Part shown: piece by piece, positions 14,301 through 26,589 of the stretch
How the letters are laid out: the number at the start of each line of letters is the position of its first letter
Numbering within the stretch: position 1 is the stretch's first letter
Origin: Membranipora membranacea
Lineage: Eukaryota; Bryozoa; Gymnolaemata; Cheilostomatida; Membraniporidae
Assembly: GCA_914767715.1 (NCBI GenBank)
Contig: OU612066.1
Location: 5,711,001-5,775,000 of the forward strand
Direction of reading: 5' to 3'
Length of the DNA stretch: 64,000 nucleotides
The notes under the pieces: generated by a model
Databases searched by the model: none
What the model saw: only the letters and a program-made list of their open reading frames with translations
Told to the model about the DNA's origin: nothing
Translations under genes and position numbers: made by a program

Positions 14301-16555
14301 TGTAGGTTTACGAGACTGGTAATTGTCGCTTCTCAATGACCCGCCACATGTGCCCATCCGTATCCACCGAGGCATATGGGTTTCTTTTCACTCCATGTGG
14401 TTTGGTGTGCAAACACACTGTTCCAAATACCAAACAAGGAATGACCACTTTCTCCTAACATTGAGGCCACTCCTGATTATGTTACATTCAATAAATTGTA
14501 TTGGATGAAGTGAAGGGGAACTGTGTCATGTCAGAATCATATCATATTAGTCCACATCACAATCACATCATATCAGTAATGACATTGATTCATTTATGGA
14601 TATGGCTTATGTTCATAAGTGACCTCTGTATTTGCCTTTTCATCTGATGTTTTCTAACTCACTAAAGCTAAATGGTATTGTTAAACCTACAGGTTCACAG
14701 CACACTCAATGAGGACTCTGTTGGTATGATGTACTTGAGTACAGTTGACACCAGCACTGTAGCTGTATGTACAAGTGATGGTTACGTGACATACATAGAT
14801 GACAGGAACCACCATCAACAGCAGAGGTATTACACCTAATTATATCACATATTTGCTATATATTGAAAAACAACTGCGTTACAAACACAAACCTCTAAAG
14901 GAAGAACTTGATACCCTGAACGGACATTGGTAAATGTGGTGATGTAAAGTCACCACATCATCGCAGAAATGATAATAATCAAATAATACACCAAGATTTT
15001 ATTAGACAACTTTTTTATTTCCAAAACTTCAATGAAAATCATCAGGCTCTGTTATCCATCACTATAGGCGACACATTATTGTAATAAGTTATCATTGAGG
15101 GACACTGATCCTCATCTGTCATCGTTTCAATGCAGCTCTGGTTAGAAAAAGTGAATTATCTTTGCCTTTCGGAACTTTTTTACTCATAAAAAAGTATATG
15201 GATATGCGCAGGGTTGAGTAGACAGTGGCACAGGTGTGTACTTAAAGATTAACTTAGTCATATCATATTTTGTAGTTCATACAAGCTGTACTCAGACAGG
15301 TGTAGTAAGTTTAAGTGTATATCACATCACCCCACTCAGAGACAATACTTCATCACAGGTAGTGTACAGGGTAAGATGGAATTGTGGGATAGCAGATATA
15401 TCAGTACTAAAAAGGAGTCGTCACCCCTGCAAGAATTCCCCACCAGTGCTGGAGTTCTCTCCTCTTACTTCTCACCTTTAACTGGAGATAAGATTCTAAC
15501 ATGTGAATCTGGTAATCGCATCAGGTAATTATACATAAGGGTCATCTTGGTAGACAAAGCATACTACATCCTACACCTCCGCCTGTAGTGTCTACTGAGC
15601 CTTATATTGTTGATATCTGTACACCAAGTTTTATAAATCATATTTATGGAGGCAATTCTTAATTTCTGATTAATGTATTTTTTTGTGTTGTTATGTCCTG
15701 ATTTTGAAGCCGAGAGTGACAAAGCTAGCCTACAAACTTGAATCATTATGTCCAAGATTTTTTCGTTTAAACCTAATTATACATATGCATTTGTTTTTGT
15801 TTTCATTACAGTGTATTTGACTCGTCTGACTTGACAAATTTACAACTTCAGAAGTCTTTCTATCATGATAACCATACTGGCAGATGGATATCTAACTTCA
15901 GAGCAGCCTGGCATCCGGCCAGAGAAGACTCCTTTGTCATCGGTGCTATGAAACATCCGAGACAGGTAAATTAGTCTGTGTATATTTACTCTTTCTCTCA
16001 GTTATAAAGCTAGCCAATGTGGCTGATACTTGGAGTTTATTCTAAAAACAGAATGGGCAGATGCATCACCTGGCCTCTTCTTGAAACCACATTTTAGAGT
16101 CTGGAACCCTCTAAAACTGTTTATTACTGCACAACCACTGGGTTTAAATGGTGAAAAGTGATACTCAAATACCCATAAAACTGATAGAGTATAACTTTTT
16201 ATACTAAGTTATTGACAGATGCTCAGTGTGTGTTTGTTCTCGTTGCTTGTTGTCATTTTCTTGTAACAATTAATACCCACAGGCCATGATGTGGAAACAT
16301 GACCGCCTCATTGTATGAGCGTATTCTACTCAGGATATAACCTGTGAGAGATATGTCCATAGAAATATTCTTTGGTTTTAGATTGAACTGTATGGCTGTT
16401 CTGGGAAGCTGCTGCACAATTATCATGACAATGAAGAGACACTGAGATCGATAACTAGCCTGAATGTGTTTCACCCGAGTCAGCCTGTCCTGGCCGGTGC
16501 AAATGCTTCCGGCAAAGTATATGTGTACATGGGTCCAGATATGATCGATGCTTAG
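11380..16555 (+). CDS. WDR76: WD repeat-containing protein 76 (WDR76) ortholog
   Basis: Eleven exons: 11380-11508, 11819-11914, 12052-12134, 12305-12518, 12765-12861, 13286-13485, 13930-14106, 14693-14826, 15300-15524, 15812-15965, 16382-16555. Frame is kept throughout, giving about 560 residues. Exons 1-5 encode a basic, low-complexity N-terminus (a KRKPGPPPK stretch, then an E/R/N-rich helix ending in FLAALNMSE, as in WDR76/Cmr1). Exons 6-11 encode a WD40 propeller with family-typical blocks: TPDRIFSLAIHP, AAGDKSGHVGLWNV, SASYDGTVRKCD, SHHPTQRQYFITGS, HDNHTGRWISNFRAAWHP and MKHPRQIELY. WDR76/Cmr1 proteins are nuclear, bind damaged or methylated DNA sites, and act with CUL4-DDB1 ubiquitin ligases and chaperonin; this role is inferred from the family. 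The start codon lies just after a splice acceptor (AG at 11365-11366), so a 5' UTR intron is likely. The C-terminal MGPDMIDA tail is specific to this copy. Confidence 0.88.
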
Positions 16556-18169
16556 AAAATACATCTTGGAAACCGCTGTGATTATATTATTTACTTTTAA
16601 AAATATTCCTGTTACACCACAAGAATCTATCGATCATAGTTGACAGTTATTTTTGTTTTCATTTCACAGTTTATTCACACTATCACTAAAGTAGCTGAAT
16701 GGCCTTATATCTAAGGCCGTTGTGATATGTCTACTGTCTAGCAGCTGTAGGTTTTGGGGTTATAAGCTTTATGATTGTTCAGAGCACTTAATCTCTGAAT
16801 TGGTAAATAACAGAACATCGTATTTCGATTGTTTATTTAATCCTTATCAACCTTTTAATATCACCAGAAAGTTAACTCAGGTATTTTTTTATTGTCACAG
16901 TCATTTTTATGTTAGCAACATTCTCTTTTTTGGTGAAGTGTAAGTTAGAATTCCTATATATAATACATAGTCAATAGTTTTACTGACGACTGTACATAAA
17001 ATGTTGAAGCAATTAACTCTCCTAAAAAGATACCAGATAGAAACTTCTAGTTAACTCTTCCAAATTATTTGGGAGAGTTTAAAATTGATCTTTTTGCAGG
17101 AAATTTACTTTTTATTTTGCGAATTCTAATTAATTTGAGTGAACCTCCTCCAAATCTGTCGGTGAGTACAAATTTCTCCTTTCAGCAGGAGGCCTAGCAT
17201 CTAACATACAACTCATGGCTGACCTGAATCGTTCAGAGACTAAATTTAACGATTTAGCATGTAATAAATTAGTGCTGTTATTTTATGACTAATTATCTAT
17301 AGTCTCTTTGGGAGCCTGCCTCCGCCAACAACACCAGATAACAGACATTTGCTGATCGAGACCATGACCTGAAGAGAGATAAAGTTAGTATTCAAGCAAT
17401 CATTATGATAAAAAACAAGCCCTGACAAGCTTTCGCTACCCACACAACAGAAATTATCAATTGAAACATAAGATCTCAATGGAGACTTGATGTCTTGTAT
17501 CATCTGAATGCCATCTTTACTGGCATAGCACTCTGTTGTACACTTGTAGTGGGAGTCAACATGAACTTTGGCCAAAGGAATTTGTTCTGGCTCAATTACA
17601 TTTAATCGACTGCTCTTATTACACGTAAGTACTGCACTAATCGACGTCAGAGTACCCTGACAGCTGCTGGCAGTTACATTCAATTATCAACCATAGCCAA
17701 CAGTTATTGAGTTGATGGAATAATGGGATGCCAATAGTGAAGACAGCAGAAAGATGCTGAATGGGTCATTGGTTGCAATAAGGTTTACATGTATATTTCA
17801 AGTCCTTTTAGTTCAATGAATCCATAGGGTATTGGTGTTCAAGATGCTATTTACTCATTTTTCGACTGTACATACCCCGTCCTCGGCTATCAAAGTAAAA
17901 ACAGAATTGATTGATTGAGTAATGCAATTTTGAGCTTCAATTTTTTCCAGAGCTCTTTCATTTTTTTACGAGTAAATATCAAGAAAAGTTTCGTGGTTGT
18001 CATACATTATTTATTATCTTAATTAAATTTACAAGATGACAAATAAACAAAACATACAATTCAAAATATTCACTAGAAAATCTTGTTTTTGGTCTTGACA
18101 TATAGAATGCCCTAAATTCAAGTCGTGGGAAGCTGGGTGGGCTAGAAGGGCCCCAGTTGGATGGACAAT

Positions 18170-18375
18170 TTTTCTTAATGGACGGACAAACTTTTTGAGG
18201 GAGAGGCAGAACAAGTCAGGACGGTTTTTGCTGGATGGGCTTGGACGGACGGACAAATTTCCTTGATGGGCGGACAGAAATATTATGGACGGACAGTTTT
18301 TGCTGGACGAGCACAGGCGCACGGACAAAATCTAATGATTTATGCTGGTTGGGCATGGACGGACAGACAATTCAT
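18170..18375. repeat. Degenerate tandem repeat with GGACGGACA core
   Basis: Imperfect units of about 30 bases, built from GCTGGATGGGC and TGGACGGACAAA, follow one another at least five times. Copies have diverged by substitutions and small indels. Downstream (18540-18715) a second motif, GGTTTCGAGCCCT(A)GGAAGCTGGGTGC, recurs three to four times. Confidence 0.7.
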
Positions 18376-18728
18376 TCGGTTCATTCAAAAGCCTTTACCG
18401 AATGGCTCTTAGTGAATTTACATCATTGAAAGCATGGCGACTAATTGACACTATGCCCCACGGATCCCCTATGGATCCCCTATGGATGCCCTGGATTATG
18501 ATAACCCAACACCTGATAACATTCATAAATAATTGGTGTATAAAAATCCTGGGAAGCTGGGTGCACCACCCCTTCGGGGTGAACCCTGGTTTCGAGCCCT
18601 GAGAAGCTGGGTGCGCCACAAGGGAGCCAGCCCTGGTTTCGAGCCCTAGGAAGCTGGGTGCGCCAGACTTTCCCAATTAACGTCCCTGGTTTCGAGGCGA
18701 AGACTTTCCCAATCAATGTCCCTAGTAA

Positions 18729-18875
18729 CCCCCACTTTTCCCCCACTTTCCCCCCACTCTTCCCCCCACTTTCCCCTCTCTTTTCCCCCCTCTTTCCCCC
18801 CCCCCACTCTTCCCCCACTCTTCCCCCCCACTTTTTCCCCCACTTTCCCCCCCCTTTTCCCCCCACTTTTCCCCA
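18729..18875. repeat. C-rich tract (CCCCCACTTTTC)n
   Basis: About 150 bases made almost only of C runs broken by ACTTTT or ACTCTT, with strong strand asymmetry (no G). The open frames read through it on both strands are Pro/Phe or Gly/Lys low-complexity and not real proteins. Confidence 0.9.
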
Positions 18876-19025
18876 CTTGTGGAGGCAAGTGGAAGTAAGA
18901 TGAGGCAAGCGGAAGTCAGTGGAAGAAAGCGGCAGTCAGTGGAAGTAAGTTGAGGCAAGTGGAAGTCAGTGCAAGAAAGCGGCAGTAAGTGGAGGCATGT
19001 GGAGGCAAGTGGAAGTCAGTGGAAG
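18876..19025. repeat. Purine-rich tandem repeat (GTGGAAGTCA / GTGGAGGCAA)n
   Basis: Imperfect decamer units such as AGTGGAAGTC and AGTGGAGGCA alternate for about 150 bases directly after the C-rich tract. Two compositionally opposite simple arrays are thus abutted. Confidence 0.85.
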
Positions 19026-19594
19026 CACAATAATATCAGTGTACTTGAACCAACCTCTCCTTCTACCCGGCTTCTGCTTCATGTTTGCGCACATTTTCTC
19101 ATCAAAATTTTTCATAGCATAAGAAAAATGACAGCCTATAATATGTTAGACAAGAATTTTTTTTTCGAAGACCACCATGGTCTTGGGATGGTGATGCAAT
19201 CAACCTACTGAATTTGTATTTCCGATCGGCAAAAAATGAAACTTCTAAGATATCTTACCTGAGTATACCCCAAGTTGACAGGTGAACCTTCAATAGTTCC
19301 TGCTTTGTTTAGCTCATGGTATATGATTTCAGTAAACAACCTTACAATCTGTCAACAGCAGTGCAATGTATCCATAATCTGCAAAATGAGATATTAAATT
19401 TAGAAATTGAAACTACAACCACTGGAGAGTTCTAGTTTGAAGGTTCAAACAACAGGAGGTAAGAGTCATAAAACTAGTGAAATTCTAATCTTCGTGAGTC
19501 TACTAAGAAGGCCTAATTATGAGATCTTCCAAATTATATTTTTCATCAACTATGCATCATGCGTTTTTTTTGTATTATGTAAAGTATTCTCAAT

Positions 19595-19660
19595 GAATGA
19601 GTATTATCCTTAATAAAGTTTATTTGACTAAATAAACTTCATTTAGGATAATACTCATTC
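19595..19660. repeat. Long near-perfect hairpin (31-bp arms, 4-base loop)
   Basis: Arm 19595-19625 pairs with 19630-19660 with two mismatches (TTAATAAAG against CATTTAG side). The inner sequence is AT-rich. It resembles a minimal palindromic MITE or a hairpin-forming transcript; nothing nearby indicates a microRNA gene. Confidence 0.8.
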
Positions 19661-21189
19661 GTTAATCTGCATTTGTTAACATATTTATGTAATAAGCTAC
19701 AAATACAGTTCATTTCTAACTTTGCGAATTTCCGGCTCGTAAATATCCTATAAATTTTAAATCATTGCAATCTTACCTGCACAGATCAACATGGCGTCTT
19801 CTGCCAGGTCGTTTCAAGTTAATGCAGTCAATTGTACCCGAATATCCATATGTAGATGATGACTAACATGATGATTATCCTAGGAAAATGAATTAGAATA
19901 AGGTTATGAGAAATTGAAAACAGTTTTACATCTCACTGGATACAAGGAAACTTTTTGCTAGAATTAAAAAATCTCTGAACACAACTGTCTCATTTCCAAT
20001 ATCAAAAACTGGAACATTCCCTGAAATTTGAATAAGCTGTTCAGTTGAACTACTGTTTCGTTACTTTGAAATGAGGATTACCACGACAAGTTATTGAACC
20101 ATCTTGCACAATGTTTTTGGAAAAAGATTTTGCTTGATACGTGACATTCGCGGGGACATCCCCCACACCCCCTTCCTCCCTGTGGAGAATCTCAGAAAGT
20201 TGACAGGTATGTGTGACAACATTTTGCTAAGTCCACATCACAGTAGACTCTGCCTAGTCAAAAACAGCCTACAGCCTCCAACTGAAGCTGACAGATAAAA
20301 CAAACACTATGCTGATGGCGTTTTTTGCTGCAGTTAGCGAAATATGCAGTCCCGAAATAAAATATTTACAACTCACCCCCACAAAAAAGCACTGTGTTGC
20401 ATTAAGCTCAAACTTCAACTACACAGGTCCAACTCTATGTTTCCAGTCTTTGATAATCCGAACAGCAGTAGTTCAAATCCATCTTCTCTGTGAAGGCTAA
20501 CTTGATAGAATGGCGATTAAACTGTCCGCCCAACGGCTACGTTATGAGAACTGGTTACCTCAACAATAGAAGTTACACTTGCGCACTGCTGGTTAATAGG
20601 AAAGCTAAACGTGAGCTGTTATGAAAAGTAAAAAAGAAGAGGCTTTAGATTAGCTTGTGTTATCTTCTGCTTGGTTGGAGCAGAAAATCAATGCCTTATC
20701 TAATTGCATTATTCAAATAATGAAATTTAATGGGAGTAAATCCATTAAATGGTATGTCATTTTTTTAGAAAAGTTGTCATCTTTTGATAATTATGCAAAA
20801 TTCCAAGGTTTTGTAAAGTTTATGTGGTTTTGGCTTCAATATTAGTTTGTTTCAGAACAGATGACAGCAATATTTGTTGGTAATGTCAGAAAGCCCCCTT
20901 ACTTGTCCTGTCTGCTGGCCTTCAAAAGTGTTGTGGCATTTTGGTAATTTGGATTATATACCATTAGAGACAAAGTTGACATCAGCTGTAATACTATTAT
21001 AGCCCTGAGCGAGTCAATGGCGTGTAGTAACACCCATCAAACATAAAAATGGGACGGTTATAATTAAGTAAATAGTGAAAATACGAAAAAATACCAAACT
21101 GTAAAATGATACATTATTGCCATTTTTGCAGCATGCGATAGCAAATAACAAAACATCAGCTCTAGGATGATCTCAAGGCTCTCATAACC

Positions 21190-21530
21190 TGAGAACAAGA
21201 GTGGAGCATGGAATTTTACCCGCTTAAATGTGAGCACGTTAAATTCAGCTGAAAAAGACAGAAAGGAGTGAACAACACCTACATTCTACACGACATCCAG
21301 ATGCCTAAAGCAAAGACGGTGAAATACCTAGGAGTAAATCTGGAGAGCAGCCTGTGATGGAACGAAAATATCAACTATATTGTTGGGAAAGCCTCTAGTA
21401 GGCTCGGTTAGATCCGCAGAACCTTACCACCTACCCTCCCTCACTTACGCGACAAAGCGTACAAACAGCTCCTGCGCAGTATGGGGAGCCAGTATCTCCA
21501 CCACACAAGTCAAACTTGAAGCTGTACTAA
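21190..21530 (+). mobile_element. Dead non-LTR retrotransposon (LINE), reverse-transcriptase C-terminal fragment
   Basis: Reading plus-strand frames gives the hallmark block of jockey/CR1-like reverse transcriptases. A W-S-M-E-F-Y-P-L-K-C-E segment is followed by TYILHD, then VKYLGVNLESSL, W-N-E-N-I, GKASSRLG, IRRTLP and LRDKAYKQLLR. A +1 frame then continues with AVWGAS and KLEAV. There are at least three in-frame stops and one frameshift, no 5' half and no endonuclease, so it is a 5'-truncated pseudogenised copy. Confidence 0.8.
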
Positions 21531-22610
21531 TGTCAATAATCATCCAGCTTTTTTTATATCAGCGGCTCAAATGACAAGAGATTTTTGACTTGCACTAGCA
21601 ATTCGCATTATGGAAACATGTTTGGCATTATGAAGACTGGCTACTGACTAAAGTGAAGGAGTGATTCTGCACATAAATGGGACCCTCTAGAAAGTAGCAT
21701 CTAGTAATTCAGGCAATGTGAATTGAACTTCATATAAGGAGGCAGGGCAGGCAGACAAACATCATTTCGTAATAAAGTCATGGACCCGCAGCAAAACTAT
21801 ACACATATATATGTATGTATATGTGTCACATACATATGTATATATAAATGTTTTTCCTATACAATCTAATTTGGCCCTCTTAATAAAATCATGGACCAAG
21901 AGCCGCACTAGAATCAACATGCAGAAAGTATCTCTCACAAATATTGTTTACGATCTCTACCAAGGTTGATAGAAGTAGAAATCGAAGTAGAAAGCAGCTT
22001 TACATCATCAAACACAGATGGTTGATGGTGAAAGACCACCACCAGCAACCTTGTAATGCATATGAGCATTGCATATCATATGAAGTAGTCTATGTGCTCA
22101 AAGAAATTGGGTGTTTGATAATGTAATGCCAACAACTCGCAAAGCGGCCGTCTGAGCACTTAGACTACATATGAAGAGAAAGTGGCAGTTAGTGTTTATG
22201 GTTCTCATCTCAGCATTCGATGTGTTTCAATACTACAGATTTTATGTTCAATCAGAACACAGCAGAAATATCGATCTTGTGAAATAGACACACGCTGTAA
22301 ACTTATATGCGGATAACAATAATGTATACCGTCTCATCACTTAAAATCTACATAGCACCCATAAAAAGAATAAAATGGTTATGTGCCTGAGTCTTTGAAT
22401 GACTGTGCAGCTCTTTGTTTTGTCATCATAAAGTGAGATTGTTTAACCTCAAATAACCTCCCAGACATGGAAAAAGTCTATCATATATATGGAGGCATCT
22501 TATGGATTATACCTATAGATTAGGTATATCCCTTAGACATTAACAATAAGAAGTCACACTATAGCACCAGCAACCTGTCTTGATGTAATGATAGGCAGAT
22601 TAACAATTTC

Positions 22611-25483
22611 TCAGAATTCATCGCGTGAAGACCCCATAGCTCTTCCGTAGTTGGTAACCTGGCTTCCAACAAACACAGCGTGATTCTCTAGAATTTCTCG
22701 TCTCGTTAGCACACCATCCTGGAATAAGGTATAAATTAATCATATGTGACCAGGGAGTTTGGGATTCCTCGACGTGACATTCTGTTCAAATCATAGACAT
22801 AATAATAATAATACTAATACTAGGGTTCAAATACATCTTATCGCCGACTGAGATAGTATTGTTTGCCTTAAAAAAAATAGAAAACAGCTCTGGCATTGTG
22901 TCAGGCACAAGTTACAGTATGACTGCCGATTGACACCCGACAACTTTATAGCCACATACTAGCATATACTAAACAGAATTATTTATTGTGTCCCACACAG
23001 CGCCCACAGTCCACACACAAGCTGAATTAAATATGGTGTTCGATGGTTAAACATAACAACGCTTACCTTGTTCATATCTGCTTCATGAATGAGATGTTTG
23101 CTCTCAGCTATAGCACTATCATAGTCATCAGGTAATATCCACTGTGCCACCTCTTTCTCATCTAGATACCCATCCTGTAACATATATCAAAATTACAATG
23201 CCTGACGCTGCCTTTATATCAGCTAATCCAATCAATGAAATAATTTTTGAGTATGGAATAGAGGCGGGGAGGCTTAGAAATAAAAACTTTTAAGCTGTGT
23301 TGAGAGTTCATCTTGTTTAGCTCACTTATCCATGATTTAATTCCAAATCTGCTTTTTCTGATTGTGAGAAATCCGCAGGAATGGGCTGAGTTCAAATTTC
23401 AAAGTTTGCCTTTTGTAGCTGGTGTCACATCGTCATGCAGAGATAAGTTACCATTTTCCCATATTCTACTTTACCTACATAGACTAGACATACCTTGTTC
23501 ATATCTCTCCATTTGGTGAAGGCCACCCTCTCATTCTTCACCCATTCTGGCTCTTGTTCTTTACCCATCTCTGTCCACTGATCAGCTGGTGATTGGAAAA
23601 TATAGTGATTTATACTTGTTTGTTTTATCCATATGATTAAGCCATGCCGACACACAGACTGCCACTTGATATAATTCCTCACATGGTTGACTATTTATTA
23701 TCTTGAGCTAGATTGAAATGTATTTCTCGTTCATACATTTCATCAGGACTTAAATTTAAGGTAACCAAATCTTACTAATATATTCTTGTTGGCTGATTTT
23801 GCCGTCATTGTTCTTATCGATATCCTCGATGGTTTCTCTCACTACAGCCGTCCTCATGTGCTCCACATCCTCGGGATGAAGGAAGTTAACAAACTCATCA
23901 AAGGAAAGCTTGCCGTCATAATCCTGATCGGCTAGTTTAAATCTTCTCTGGTCCCTGTCTCGCTGTATTTTAGCGTTTTCAAACTCTTCTTTAGATGGCC
24001 AGTCTTCTTCTATAAATCATCCACCATAGTTTAAACAGAGAGCAGCGCTCAAACTTCACCCGGTTTACTGGTTGTGGCACTCCAGTGTACCACCACCAGC
24101 AGAAACAGCAAATTTATGAGCTCTTACGAACAATGACACTTTTAATTTACAGTTTTTTCCTTGCATGTTTAATTCTTTATAAGTTATCATCCGATTTCAT
24201 TCAAATTTCTTTCAATAAAGAAGTTATGATGAAAAATTTAAGAACATCTAACCTTTAAATTCTCCGAATGTCGCGTGGATATATTCGTTCCAGGTGATTT
24301 TATGTGTAAGATCTTCATTGTAGTCTTTCCAGATTCTCTTACTGTCGTTCATGATGTGTTGGTGTTCGACGTTACGTACCCACAAAGTCAGCTCTTCTTC
24401 CGTCACCTTACCATTGTTATCTGAGTCTATCCTGTCAGCTATTACTCTGTCAAGTACAGGCTGACATTTTAAGTCTATTCAGGGTAATGTACCCAAGTTA
24501 TTGGCACTGGTTGGTTGGGTTTCGGGTCACTCTGCCCAAACCAGTCAACACATTGGCTATTAGAAATGTACTAAAGCAAAGTTAACTTTCCTTTGGACAC
24601 AGCTATCACAAAAAAACTGTATTAGTATAGTCAAGGAATTGGAAATTGGACTCCAATAGATACGATACGCACCCATGAGACTCGTCAAAGTGTAATTGTG
24701 TAATAATGTGGTTGAAGCAACATCTTATAACCAACCACCTCTACATACTGCAAGGTGGTCAGTGCAATCAGAAACTACTGATAAGATACAATAAGAATTT
24801 ATTGAAACTCTCGAAGAATCCATGGGATATTTTAATGGAGTCATTATAAATGAATAAAAGGAAGAAAATAAAAAATTAGACTCACCCTAGCCGACGTTTA
24901 CTCTCTTCAGGTTTGAGCCTGAGGAACTGTTCCTCCATATCCTTGCCAAGGAAGGCCTCATGATCGTACTCATAGTTGTGTAACCCATTGACTATGTGAT
25001 CGCGATCACTTAGATTCTGATACAAGTACGAAACAAAAGCTAGTATGACAATAGACAGGTGGCAGTAAAACAGCGCATGTTCCATTACAAGTTACATGTG
25101 TAGTAGGTCTATAAATCACATGTGCCTCAGTGGCACTATAGTGTTCCAAGGTGGTAATTATCAGTACAACCATGACAACAGGTTAAGTTTTACATGAGAA
25201 CAGAATGGCAGGCAACTGCATGTTGTGTAGCAATAACAAGAAACAGTTAGATTAATCTAACCCTTCAAACCAAAACGACAATCGAATCATAACCAGACAC
25301 CAATATAACAAAATGTCATTTTTTTTCTTGTCTCAGTCACTGGTCAAATATCTCAACTGCTCAACTTATACTTACTTTGGAAATCACTCGACTTGAGGCA
25401 TCATGATTCGGTAAAGTCGATGCCTGACATAAACTAGAAGTGAAGACAATAGTAAGGATATAATGTAGCTGTGTTGACAACAT
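22611..25483 (-). CDS. CREC family six-EF-hand secretory-pathway Ca2+-binding protein (calumenin/reticulocalbin type)
   Basis: Seven exons in transcript order: 25376-25483, 24886-25016, 24253-24446, 23776-24009, 23494-23585, 23067-23174, 22611-22718. They give 324 residues, close to calumenin's usual 315. Residues 1 to about 20 form a hydrophobic signal peptide. EF loops lie at 87-98 (DSDNNGKVTEEE), 172-183, 209-220, 250-261 and 286-297. The second EF hand (DYNEDLTHK) has about two extra residues in its loop and is probably weak. The C-terminus is RDEF, matching the HDEF-type ER-retention tail of calumenins with H changed to R. Further family blocks are YEYDHEAFLG and PEESKRRLG near the N-terminus and EPEWVKNER. 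Family members are low-affinity Ca2+ buffers and chaperone partners in the ER and Golgi lumen. Whether this is calumenin or reticulocalbin cannot be settled from one sequence. Confidence 0.93.
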
Positions 25484-25509
25484 GTTAGAACATTGAACAC
25501 GAGCGCTAC

Positions 25510-25664
25510 CTGGAAAAAATTATAAAATGACCTAGGTTAGAGACTTCTAAGACAACACAGCCTATGTTGAAAAACTTCAAGGCAAAATACACTCTGCTAT
25601 AACACTTGCAATATCCTCTCTATTTATAAAACTGACATATCAACACTTGTTCAAAACTACTTAC
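25510..25664 (-). other. Probable 5' UTR intron of the CREC gene
   Basis: On the minus strand a consensus donor (A|GTAAGT, at 25664) and an acceptor with a T-rich tract (TTTTTTCCAG, ending at 25510) bracket this stretch, which lies 26 bases before the ATG. Removing it would place a non-coding first exon at and beyond 25665, so transcription would begin to the right of that point. Confidence 0.55.
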
Positions 25665-25669
25665 TCTCA

Positions 25670-26589
25670 GCTGAATCTATATGATCAGTATAACAAAGGC
25701 TGCTGCCGATGTGTTCCTTATGACCTGGCTAGGCTGACGTGTTTAATTCTGATGACCTAGCTATCAACCAATCGCTGCTACTCAGGAAATTATTTTCTAG
25801 AGTCAAATTTCGCAATCAATTTACAAAAAATAACATGATTTATGACTGGTCCCCCTTATTTTGCACCCATTAATTAATGGCAGGTGTTGACTGTGGTTTA
25901 CTTCAACTTAGCGGCAACTAATCTTTGTGTGTTAAGACAGCCTATGATGACAAGAATAGCATTATAGTCGAGTGCCTTAGAAGTTTATTACAATGTCCTA
26001 CTAACCTAATCATATTTACTGATGAGGATTGTTAAAATCTATCTGGCTATATATATATATTTTAATAAATAATAAAACAGGGTAAAATAAAACTGGCTAA
26101 GTCAGAAGGTTTTGTGAATGTTGAGATTTTTCAACTGTCCATAATTGGACTGAAAGACATTGGGTGAACTCAACAAAAACATTTTTTTATAGATACTATC
26201 AATAATTCAACATGGACTGTCTGATTGCGAGAAGATATCCTAACAAATGATAAAAAAATTCAGGAATCAAATACCTCAATATAGCCTGCGATTGTTGAGG
26301 ATAATCGGCTTGACTTGAATAAAACACTTTCCTCGATGAGATCAAACTTGTAGTACTTGGAATAGCCGCAATTTGAGATTTTGGCAATCCCCTTTTTTCC
26401 AGCAGAGATTATCTTGGGGTTTTATAAAGATTTAAAATGGTAATATCATTGATCCCGTATAAATAACAAAATTCAATTTCGAACAGACTTACATCCTTTT
26501 CATTATTTTGTTTCCTATGGTTTGACAAAACATAATGGTGACATACATGTCAACAAAAAAATAATTTACATACATGAGGTAGAGCTATT
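25670..26589. other. Spacer: promoter side of the CREC gene and 3' flank of mevalonate kinase
   Basis: Both neighbours are on the minus strand, so this holds the CREC promoter and the mevalonate kinase 3' UTR. It is AT-rich, with a short TA repeat near 26050. I see no open frame or repeat of note. Confidence 0.5.

Larger units (their letters stand above)
16557..22610. other. Repeat-rich spacer between WDR76 and the CREC gene
   Basis: The two flanking genes converge here, since the spacer follows both stop codons. It holds a degenerate GGACGGACA-type tandem region, a C-rich tract, a purine-rich tandem tract, a long perfect hairpin and a dead LINE fragment, each listed separately. The longest open frame (17297-17683, minus, 128 codons) contains several cysteines, but its start overlaps a dispersed repeat and it matches no family I know. 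I see no convincing gene. Confidence 0.6.

Noticed and set aside
17297-17683. A 128-codon cysteine-containing minus-strand open frame
   Set aside because: Its first part overlaps a dispersed repeat, there is no signal peptide, and no neighbouring exons continue it.
18395-18960. Overlapping Gly/Lys- and Pro/Phe-rich open frames on both strands
   Set aside because: They are translations of simple C-rich repeats, not proteins.
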